The notes under the pieces: generated by a model
What the model was told of the DNA's origin: nothing
The model's input: the letters and a program-made list of their open reading frames with translations, nothing else
Databases searched by the model: none
DNA from: an uncultured Lachnospiraceae bacterium
GTDB taxonomy: Bacteria > Bacillota > Clostridia > Lachnospirales > Lachnospiraceae
Assembly: GCA_910585555.1 (NCBI GenBank)
Contig: CAJUFU010000012.1
Span: forward strand, 14,782 to 61,146
Length of the DNA stretch: 46,365 nucleotides
Direction of reading: 5' to 3'
In this document: piece by piece, positions 40,736 through 46,365 of the stretch
Layout: each line of letters opens with the position of its first letter
How positions within the stretch are numbered: the first letter of the stretch is position 1
Translations under genes and position numbers: made by a program

Positions 40736-40772
40736 CAGTGAGAAAATATATCCTCACTGCCAGCAAAACAGT
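40736..40772. repeat. Overlapping inverted repeats in the recJ-xre intergenic region
   Basis: CAGTGAG (40736-40742) pairs with CTCACTG (40753-40759) across 10 bp. The second arm's CACTG (40755-40759) can instead pair with CAGTG at 40768-40772. Such mutually exclusive pairings 85-120 bp upstream of recJ could be an operator pair or a leader switch. Confidence 0.35.
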
Positions 40773-40812
40773 GCCGAAAAGAACTTATCCATCGATTCCT
40801 ATAGACATTTAG

Positions 40813-40831
40813 ATGATATATATGATATCAT
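40813..40831. promoter_or_regulatory. 19-bp dyad upstream of the xre gene
   Basis: ATGATAT (40813-40819) and ATATCAT (40825-40831), separated by 5 bp. With the palindrome at 40903-40916 it is a candidate operator for the neighbouring XRE protein or the divergent recJ. AT-richness makes chance occurrence possible. Confidence 0.35.
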
Positions 40832-40902
40832 TTATTAGACAACATGCTATTATCAATATTTTATCATATGATTACCATAACTCTAATAGGATGTATGTTT
40901 TG

Positions 40903-40916
40903 GATAAAATTTTATC
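40903..40916. promoter_or_regulatory. Palindrome GATAAAATTTTATC just before the xre start
   Basis: A perfect 14-bp palindrome ending 20 bp before the chosen xre ATG, so within its promoter or leader. It is a plausible autoregulatory site. Confidence 0.35.
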
Positions 40917-40936
40917 AGAAAGGGTATGACACATAC

Positions 40937-41389
40937 ATGCAGAAAAGTTTAGAGCAATATCTCAAAGAACTGCGCAAATCCTGTGGCTATTCTCAGGAAT
41001 TCGTGGCATCTCATTTAAACATAACCCGTCAGACCTACACGCATTATGAAACCGGCCGTATCACACCGCCGGTCAATTCCCTTTATAATCTGGCTAAATT
41101 ATATGGCATCGCTGTGGAAGATTTAATGGAACGGATTGTGACGTACAATATTAACGACGATTTCATCAAGAATCCCTCACCGGAATCGGCCCTGGCATCC
41201 TGGGAAGATTTGACCCCCTTTCTGGAATATATCAATTCTCCGGAGCAAAACAAGAAGTTTAAGAACCTAAACCGAAACGAAAAATTTTTCCTGTATTACT
41301 ATGAGCAGCTGGATCAGCGAGATCAACAGGATATCCTCACCTTTATGAAAATCAAATCCCTACATAACGGAAAGAGAGACGCAAAATAA
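40937..41389 (+). CDS. XRE-family helix-turn-helix regulator
   Basis: About 150 residues. An N-terminal HTH_3 domain: LEQYLKELRKSCGYSQEFVASHLNITRQTYTHYETG with TPPVNSLYNLAKLYGIAVEDL, where GYSQEFVA and TRQTYTHYE are the two recognition-region helices. The remaining 75 residues are acidic/aromatic and unlike any ligand domain I know (LNRNEKFFLYYYEQLDQRDQQDIL). I start at the ATG 40937; the open frame to 40844 encodes hydrophobic sequence not seen in this family. The Shine-Dalgarno AAAGGG is about 12 nt away. It is one of only two plus-strand genes, divergent from recJ. Targets unknown; flanking palindromes suggest autoregulation. Confidence 0.85.
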   Translation: MQKSLEQYLKELRKSCGYSQEFVASHLNITRQTYTHYETGRITPPVNSLYNLAKLYGIAVEDLMERIVTYNINDDFIKNPSPESALASWEDLTPFLEYINSPEQNKKFKNLNRNEKFFLYYYEQLDQRDQQDILTFMKIKSLHNGKRDAK

Positions 41390-41424
41390 GGGTTTGCTCA
41401 TTTTGGTCTCTCTTTCCATTTTTT
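41369..41424 (+). terminator. Long terminator that includes the end of the xre gene
   Basis: GGAAAGAGAGAC (41369-41380) pairs perfectly with GTCTCTCTTTCC (41406-41417), and six T residues follow. An inner CAAAAT/ATTTTG pair extends it. The 5' arm is the last coding part of xre, whose TAA lies in the loop. Confidence 0.9.
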
Positions 41425-41451
41425 ATGATTTTCTATTTCTCTTCTATTTTC

Positions 41452-43722
41452 TTATTTCTTCTCTGCTTTCTGCCCAAGCTTCGTCCTGAACACATACCAC
41501 ATAGCCCCGGTTAGACAGATAGAAGAATACGTACCACAGATAATACCTGCCATCAGAGGCAGCGCAAACTCCCTGATGGATGACACGCCGAACACTTCAA
41601 GGGCCGCCACCATAAAGAAGGTCGTCAAAGAAGTAAAGATACTTCTGGACAATGTCTGGGTGATACTCTTATTCACCAGCTCCTGCAAATCTTCCTTCCT
41701 GCCCATCTCCCGCAGGTTCTCACGGATACGGTCGAAAATTACGATGGTCGCATTGATGGAATAACCGACAATCGTCAACATGCAGGCGATAAAGGTATTA
41801 CCCACAGAAATCCGCACCACTGCATAGAAGGCAAGCACCACCAGCACATCGTGCACCAACGCAATCACACTGCTGGCGCCAAAGCGGATATCCTTAAACC
41901 GAAACCAGATATACAAAAGCATCAACACGGTGGATAAGAGAACCGCTTTCACTGCACCCGTCTGCATCTCAGAACTGATGGTCGCACTGATGGTTTCCGC
42001 CGTAATGCTTGTAGCATCCACCTGGAAGTTCTCCACCATGAAATCAGCAAACTGCTGTCTTTCCTCCACGTTCAAGGTTCTTGTCTTAATGATGATCTGA
42101 TTGGAACCGGCCACCTTGGTGGTCTGTACATTTCCGTCTCCTGTGATTTCTTCCACATGGGGAACAATCTTCGCATCAATATCCTCGATACTCATGTCTT
42201 CCTGCAAGGTCATTGTGGTGGAAGTACCTCCCACGAAATCCAGGCTGTAGTTAAGCGGCATACCGATCTTAGAACTGTTCACGCCCATAACAACGAATCC
42301 CATCAATATCACTGCCACTGAGATACCGAAGAATACAAAACGTTTGGAAAGGAAGTTGATGGACTTTCTCTCCTTTGCCACTCCATAGGCCTTCCCACTC
42401 TGCACGCCCAGTGCATAAAAAACATTGACCAAAAATCTGGTGACAAAAAGTGCCGTAAACATGGATAAGAAAATACCCAGCATCAGGGTGATGGAGAATC
42501 CCTTGATGGTGCCGCTTCCCATAAAGTAAAGCACCAATGCTGCAATCAAAGTGGTAATATTACCGTCCAAGATAGCAGACAAGGCTTTCTGGAAACCAAT
42601 CTTAATGGAAGACTGCACGGTCTTACCGGTAGCCAGTTCCTCTCGGATACGGGCAAAGATAATCACGTTGGCATCCACTGCCATACCCACGGAGAGAATA
42701 ATACCGGCGATACCGGGCAGTGTCAGGGTTGCCTCAAAAGCATAGAGTAAAATCACCAACAATTCTGTATACAAACAAAGTGCCAGAGAAGCCGCCAGAC
42801 CGGAAATATAATACACGGCGATCATAAAAATGACCACCAGCACAAATCCTACGGCAGCCGCCTTCAAACTGGTCTCAATGGCTGCAGAACCAAGCTGCGC
42901 GCCCACCACGTTAGAGCGGAGTTCCTCCAGTTCCAGTTTCAGACCGCCGATACGGATGGTGGAAGCCAGCTGTTCTGCTTCCGCCGCAGACTGCTGTCCG
43001 GTGATGACCGCATTGCCGTCTGTGATCACTGCCTGCACATTGGGTACGCTTACAAACTCTCCGTCATAATAAATAGCAATCGTCTCACCATTCTCATAAG
43101 CTTTCCGTGTCGCTTCTGCAAAAGCCTCTCTGCCATCCGCATTGAAAGAGAGGGCCACCACATTTTCCAGGTTTCCCATGGAATCCTGCTGTGCTCTGGC
43201 CTGGGCATCCTCCACCTTCGTACCGTCCAATACGATGGAGCCGTCAGCCGCAAGTTCCTCCAGGGTCTTATTCAGCTGATACTGGGGCGCCAGATTTCCT
43301 TCCGCATCAATCCCGTAACCGATCAGCTCATAATTGGCGCTGCCGTCGCTGCCGGTCTGTGCGATAAAATATAAGCTGCCTGGTTTACCCAGTTCTTCCA
43401 ATATGGCATTGGCATCGGAAACACCCGGAATCTCAATGTTAATCCGGTCTTTTCCCTCCTGATACACCTGAGCCTCTGTGCTGTAACCATCCACACGCTG
43501 TTGCAGCTTATAAATGGTATCACCCATGTCCTCGGAACTGGGTTCTTCATCGCCTACCACCTGATAGGTGATACTGACACCGCCTGCCAGATCCAATCCC
43601 AGTTTAATGCTTCCTGCCGAGCCTGACTTGTCCGCCCCGACACCAAAAACCGCCGTATACCCAAGCAATCCCAGTATCAGAACATAGACGATCAGGCCCA
43701 CAACCGCTCTGCTCTTTTTCAT
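41452..43722 (-). CDS. secDF: Fused protein translocase subunit SecDF
   Basis: A 756-residue RND-family membrane protein that uses the ion gradient to help protein export through SecYEG. SecD half (1 to about 420): N-terminal TM helix, LGLDLAGGVSITYQV, the large periplasmic P1 domain, then GIAGIILSVGMAVDANVIIFARIREE. SecF half: a second TM start near 455, LDFVGGTSTTMTL, and GYSINATIVIFDRIREN. About twelve TM segments in all. The ATG at 43722 has GGAG 8 nt upstream; the TTG two codons earlier is not needed. It starts 2 bp after the SCIFF maturase stop, so they are one transcript. Confidence 0.95.
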   Translation of the reverse strand: MKKSRAVVGLIVYVLILGLLGYTAVFGVGADKSGSAGSIKLGLDLAGGVSITYQVVGDEEPSSEDMGDTIYKLQQRVDGYSTEAQVYQEGKDRINIEIPGVSDANAILEELGKPGSLYFIAQTGSDGSANYELIGYGIDAEGNLAPQYQLNKTLEELAADGSIVLDGTKVEDAQARAQQDSMGNLENVVALSFNADGREAFAEATRKAYENGETIAIYYDGEFVSVPNVQAVITDGNAVITGQQSAAEAEQLASTIRIGGLKLELEELRSNVVGAQLGSAAIETSLKAAAVGFVLVVIFMIAVYYISGLAASLALCLYTELLVILLYAFEATLTLPGIAGIILSVGMAVDANVIIFARIREELATGKTVQSSIKIGFQKALSAILDGNITTLIAALVLYFMGSGTIKGFSITLMLGIFLSMFTALFVTRFLVNVFYALGVQSGKAYGVAKERKSINFLSKRFVFFGISVAVILMGFVVMGVNSSKIGMPLNYSLDFVGGTSTTMTLQEDMSIEDIDAKIVPHVEEITGDGNVQTTKVAGSNQIIIKTRTLNVEERQQFADFMVENFQVDATSITAETISATISSEMQTGAVKAVLLSTVLMLLYIWFRFKDIRFGASSVIALVHDVLVVLAFYAVVRISVGNTFIACMLTIVGYSINATIVIFDRIRENLREMGRKEDLQELVNKSITQTLSRSIFTSLTTFFMVAALEVFGVSSIREFALPLMAGIICGTYSSICLTGAMWYVFRTKLGQKAEKK

Positions 43723-43724
43723 AA

Positions 43725-45116
43725 TCAACTCTCCTTTTCCTCATCGGCCAGCACCGCTTTTATCATGATCGCGCACTCTATACGCTTTCTTTGCAATTCG
43801 CAGCCAAGCTCATAGGCACCATTGATGTCGCCGCTGTTGTTATAGGCATTGGCGGCACATCCTCCGCTGCAATAGAACTTGGCAAAACAGTCTCTGCACT
43901 GGTCTTTGGCATAGACATTACATGCCTTGAATTTATCCTGAATATCTGTGCGGAGGATTCCTTCCTCCACGTTTCCCATAAGGAACTCTTCCTGTCCCAC
44001 AAACTGATGACAAGGATACAAATCTCCCCAGGGAGTCACCGCCAGATATTCCGTACCCGACCCACAGCCTGACAACCTTTTTGCCACACAAGGGCCACCT
44101 TCTAAATTTATCATAAAATGAAAGAAATTAAAACCTTTTCCTTCCTTTTTTCTGCGGATATATTCTAACGCCAGCTCATCATACTCCTCTAGGATAGCCG
44201 GCACATCCTCCATACGCAGTGCATAATCTTCTTCCGGCCGCGCCACCACAGGTTCCATGGAAATCTGTTCAAACCCTTCGTCAGCCAGATGTTTCACATC
44301 TTCGGCAAAGTCCAGATTATTTCTGGTAAACGTGCCCCTCACATAGTAATCCATCTGGTTTCTGGATTTCGCTGCTTTCTTATACTTGGGCAGCACCTCG
44401 TCATAACTGCCCTGACCACCCCTGTGAGGCCGCATCCGGTCATGAATCTCTTTTCGCCCATCCACACTTAAGACCAGATTGGCCATCTCTTTGTTGGCAA
44501 ACTCCAACACTTCATCGTCCAAAAGTACGCCGTTGGTAGTCAGCGTAAACCGAAACTTCTTATGGTTTGGCTCCTCTAAGGACCTGCCGTAAGCCACCAG
44601 GTCTTTCACCACCTGCCAGTTCATAAGCGGTTCTCCGCCAAAGAAATCCACTTCCAGATTCACCCGGTTTCCCGAATTTGCCACCAGAAAATCTAAGGCT
44701 TTCTTTCCCACATCCAGACTCATAAGCGATCTTTGTCCATGATACTCCCCCTCTCCTGCAAAACAATATTTGCAGGCCAGATTACAGTCATGGGCTATAT
44801 GCAGGCAGAGCGCCTTCACCACTGTCTCCCGGTTTTTAAAACTGTCAATGTACTTCTCATAAACATCCTCCGTAAAGAGCATCCCTTCTTCTTTTAAGGA
44901 AAGAATCTCCTCCACGGCCTCCTCCATTTTAGAACGCTCCACACAAAGCTGCTCTGCCGCCGCTTCTACAATCTGTTCCTTCTCTTCCATATTCTGTGCA
45001 AGCAGCTTCTCCACGATGGGAATCACATCGTAAGCCAGCTCGTCCACCACATGGACAGAACCGCTGTTGACATCCAACACGATATGATATCCATTACTTA
45101 TATACTGATGTACCAC
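43725..45116 (-). CDS. scfB: SCIFF peptide maturase (radical SAM/SPASM thioether-forming enzyme)
   Basis: A 463-residue sactipeptide-type maturase that installs thioether crosslinks in the SCIFF peptide. An N-terminal peptide-recognition (RRE-like) region occupies about 1-90. The radical-SAM cluster motif is CNLACKYC (C111, C115, C118). DFFGGEPLMNW and LTTNGVLL follow, and a cysteine-rich SPASM domain lies at about 340-440 (GGPCVAKRLSGCGSG, YPCHQF, CRDCFAKFYCSGGC). The family (known example CteB/Tte1186) is near-universal in Clostridia with its peptide. The start is a GTG at 45116, with AGGAG upstream. The peptide gene is 178 bp upstream and secDF 2 bp downstream. Confidence 0.95.
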   Translation of the reverse strand: MVHQYISNGYHIVLDVNSGSVHVVDELAYDVIPIVEKLLAQNMEEKEQIVEAAAEQLCVERSKMEEAVEEILSLKEEGMLFTEDVYEKYIDSFKNRETVVKALCLHIAHDCNLACKYCFAGEGEYHGQRSLMSLDVGKKALDFLVANSGNRVNLEVDFFGGEPLMNWQVVKDLVAYGRSLEEPNHKKFRFTLTTNGVLLDDEVLEFANKEMANLVLSVDGRKEIHDRMRPHRGGQGSYDEVLPKYKKAAKSRNQMDYYVRGTFTRNNLDFAEDVKHLADEGFEQISMEPVVARPEEDYALRMEDVPAILEEYDELALEYIRRKKEGKGFNFFHFMINLEGGPCVAKRLSGCGSGTEYLAVTPWGDLYPCHQFVGQEEFLMGNVEEGILRTDIQDKFKACNVYAKDQCRDCFAKFYCSGGCAANAYNNSGDINGAYELGCELQRKRIECAIMIKAVLADEEKES

Positions 45117-45190
45117 TTGATTTCTCCTATCTATATCTACTCTATCCCTGTCTGTTCTGTTTCAGTCATGGCATCCTCATGATACAAAAT

Positions 45191-45260
45191 CCGTTTCTAA
45201 AACCGATACCCTGAAACGGAAAGAAAACGCATAATAAGCAGCGATGTGCTCGCTGCTTAT
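45191..45260 (-). promoter_or_regulatory. Two hairpins between scfA and scfB
   Basis: On the minus-strand transcript the first stem is an 11-bp perfect pair (plus-strand arms 45234-45244 ATAAGCAGCGA and 45250-45260). The second is a 7-bp pair (CCGTTTC 45191-45197 with GAAACGG 45213-45219) followed by ATTTTG. Placed 34 bp after the peptide gene, they probably act as a leaky terminator or RNA-stability element so that more precursor than maturase is made. Confidence 0.5.
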
Positions 45261-45294
45261 ATTTCCTCTCATCTCAACTGATACCAAGGGATGC

Positions 45295-45438
45295 TTATCT
45301 TGCCTTCTCACAAGTCTGGTTGCCCACTGTACAGGAAGTCTTGCAGGCTGACTGGCAGGAAGTCTGGCACTCGCCGCAGCCGCCCTTCTTCATGGATTCC
45401 TTTAAGTCTCTGGTCGATAATGTCTGAATATGTTTCAT
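45295..45438 (-). CDS. scfA: SCIFF peptide precursor (six cysteines in forty-five residues)
   Basis: A 47-residue ribosomally made peptide starting MKHIQTLSTRDLKESMKKGG, the conserved SCIFF leader, followed by a core with exactly six cysteines (C21, C24, C28, C32, C36, C43) spaced 2-6 residues apart. ScfB crosslinks a core cysteine to a threonine or other residue in studied homologs. The biological role is unsettled. I chose the ATG at 45438, with AGGAGG 8 nt upstream; the 13 residues open upstream are not part of the family. It has its own promoter. Confidence 0.95.
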   Translation of the reverse strand: MKHIQTLSTRDLKESMKKGGCGECQTSCQSACKTSCTVGNQTCEKAR

Positions 45439-45535
45439 CAAAATGTCCTCCTTATGTAATAAAATTCCGGGAAACACCGCCCCTGTATCATATCGGTCCT
45501 GCTTCCCTTTTTATGCTATCCTGATAACTTTAAGT

Positions 45536-45563
45536 AGTATACCATAGTTTTCATGTTACGCAA
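45536..45563 (-). promoter_or_regulatory. Predicted promoter of scfA
   Basis: Minus strand TTGCGT (45558-45563), a 16-bp spacer, TATACT (45536-45541). Leader about 90 nt. Confidence 0.55.
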
Positions 45564-45595
45564 AGCATTTTCTTTTATTTTTTATCATTTCCCCG

Positions 45596-45970
45596 CTAAC
45601 TGATCATCCCTCCTAACATACCGCTGCCCGCGCACAAAAAGAACACCGTCACCATATTCTGCGCCACATCCTGGGGCCCCTTATTCACCACCATGGATAC
45701 GATCACCAAAATCACAAAATACATGACGCCCATAGCAAGCCCCCAGAGAAATTTCTTCTTTCCCGCCCACTTGCCTGCAACCAGCCCTGCCAGAAATGTG
45801 ACAATTATGTAGATTGCTATAATACAGATTGACACCACCTTCTCGGAGAGACCAAAACGATACAACATAAATGCCAGCAGAAGCAGGAGTCCTGCAGTCA
45901 AAATATAAGCCGCCAACATGCATTTCGTCACAAAAATCACCTTTTTCGTATAAATTTCCTTTTTTCCCAT
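45596..45970 (-). CDS. Small membrane protein, TIGR04086-like
   Basis: A 124-residue, strongly hydrophobic protein with about four TM helices (roughly 13-37, 44-67, 72-93 and 100-122) and short basic loops (GKWAGKKKFLWG). Size, build and clostridial context fit TIGR04086, a conserved membrane family of unknown function; I assign it from memory of the pattern. I chose the ATG at 45970: AAGGGGG lies 4 nt upstream and the open frame before it is not hydrophobic. It lies upstream of scfA on the same strand, possibly co-transcribed with partial read-through into scfA. Confidence 0.75.
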   Translation of the reverse strand: MGKKEIYTKKVIFVTKCMLAAYILTAGLLLLLAFMLYRFGLSEKVVSICIIAIYIIVTFLAGLVAGKWAGKKKFLWGLAMGVMYFVILVIVSMVVNKGPQDVAQNMVTVFFLCAGSGMLGGMIS

Positions 45971-46030
45971 ACTTCCCCCTTTGTCCTTGTCTTTCACTCT
46001 GCTATATTTTATTCCCGCTGTCAGAAAAAC

Positions 46031-46059
46031 TTGACACAATCTTATGCTTCTAGTAATAT
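46031..46059 (+). promoter_or_regulatory. Strong predicted sigma-A promoter for the CNNM/CorC-family gene
   Basis: Consensus TTGACA (46031-46036), a 17-bp spacer, TAATAT (46054-46059). Start near 46066, about 36 nt before the TTG start codon. Confidence 0.75.
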
Positions 46060-46072
46060 TTTCTACATAAAT

Positions 46073-46101
46073 ATTATACGTACAAGGAGTGAACATTTAC
46101 A
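46073..46101 (-). promoter_or_regulatory. Predicted promoter of the TIGR04086-like gene
   Basis: Minus strand TGTAAA (46096-46101), a 17-bp spacer, TATAAT (46073-46078). The two divergent promoters lie back to back, and this -35 covers the other gene's ribosome-binding region, so they may interfere. Confidence 0.55.
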
Positions 46102-46365
46102 TTGGATACCACAGGTGTCATACAACTCGTTTCTTTAGGAGTTCTCGTATTCTTATCTGCTTTTTTCTCATCTGCCGAGACAGCGTTCTCGACAGTGAAC
46201 CGGGTGCGTCTTCGCACACTCGCCCAGGAAAACCACAAAGGAGCCATCCGGGTGCTTAGCATACTCGATCAGTATGGTAAAATGCTGAGCGCGATTTTGA
46301 TTGGCAATAATATTGTCAATCTCTCCGCCTCTTCTGTGGCTACTACCTTCGCCATCAACACTTGG
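46102..46365 (+). CDS. Hemolysin-family (CNNM/CorC, DUF21) transporter-like protein, N-terminal part (runs off window)
   Basis: The first 88 codons of a membrane protein. TTG start at 46102, preceded by AAGGAG about 12 nt away; a GTG at 46089 is in another frame. It opens MDTTGVIQLVSLGVLVFLSA, then FFSSAETAFSTVNRVRLRTL, the DUF21 signature (SAxETA followed by a basic stretch), and LSAILIGNNIVNLSASSVAT in the second helix. Full members continue with CBS and CorC_HlyC domains and are linked to magnesium/cobalt transport or resistance; those parts are outside the window. Confidence 0.88.
   Translation, partial: MDTTGVIQLVSLGVLVFLSAFFSSAETAFSTVNRVRLRTLAQENHKGAIRVLSILDQYGKMLSAILIGNNIVNLSASSVATTFAINTW

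Noticed and set aside
40844..40936. Longer N-terminus for the XRE protein
   Set aside because: The extra 31 residues are hydrophobic and cysteine/phenylalanine-rich, unlike the family, and overlap the candidate operator.
1..46365. tRNA, rRNA, CRISPR arrays, insertion sequences, phage genes
   Set aside because: No cloverleaf, rRNA segment, spaced repeat array, transposase, integrase or structural phage gene was seen; intergenic gaps are too short for most.

Overview
The window reads as a chromosomal segment of a Gram-positive Clostridia member, most likely Lachnospiraceae. The evidence is the SCIFF ribosomal peptide with its radical-SAM maturase beside a fused SecDF, a small membrane protein resembling TIGR04086, a clostridial division/cell-wall (dcw) cluster with two tandem class B penicillin-binding proteins, a MurE with the DNPR motif of meso-diaminopimelate enzymes, and a PASTA kinase/PP2C pair. 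Almost every gene lies on the minus strand, so the transcription units below are listed from high to low coordinate. No rRNA, tRNA, CRISPR array, insertion sequence or phage gene was found.

Left part (1-10.1 kb): the dcw operon mraZ-rsmH-ftsL-PBP-PBP-mraY-murD-ftsW-murA (murA runs off the left edge). It is preceded by a promoter and four 10-bp-spaced AAGTGG direct repeats that fit a MraZ autoregulatory operator. Next (10.2-12.5 kb) is a small ychF-lgt operon with its own promoter and terminator.

12.5-16.6 kb is the accessory part. It holds an unrecognised 651-residue protein, an endonuclease/exonuclease/phosphatase (EEP) enzyme with all its catalytic motifs, a DUF697-like hydrophobic protein and a small acidic-tailed membrane protein. 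The DNA looks more AT-rich than its surroundings, and there are signs of decay: a probable 1-nt frameshift at the end of the DUF697 gene and a gene remnant whose stop overlaps the EEP start. This is the best candidate here for an undescribed system.

16.6-25.9 kb is a siroheme unit. An 861-residue fusion comes first (FAD/NAD disulfide reductase, rhodanese, siroheme/4Fe-4S reductase, 2x[4Fe-4S] ferredoxin). It is followed by hemA, sirC, hemC, a cobA-hemD fusion, hemB and hemL, which together cover the route from glutamyl-tRNA to siroheme. No gene for the uroporphyrinogen decarboxylation branch to protoheme is present, so the cluster seems built to supply siroheme to its first gene product.

26.1-38.5 kb is the conserved string murE-priA-def-fmt-yugP-rsmB-rlmN, then a terminator, then prpC-prkC-rsgA from a promoter that would give an almost leaderless mRNA. 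The 38.5-38.85 kb gap holds a plus-strand promoter about 30 bp upstream of a two-hairpin segment ending in a strong terminator, a candidate small RNA. recJ follows, then a plus-strand XRE regulator flanked by palindromes.

The right end (41.4-46.4 kb) is TIGR04086-like, scfA, scfB and secDF on the minus strand, and divergently the start of a CNNM/CorC-type hemolysin-family gene on the plus strand.
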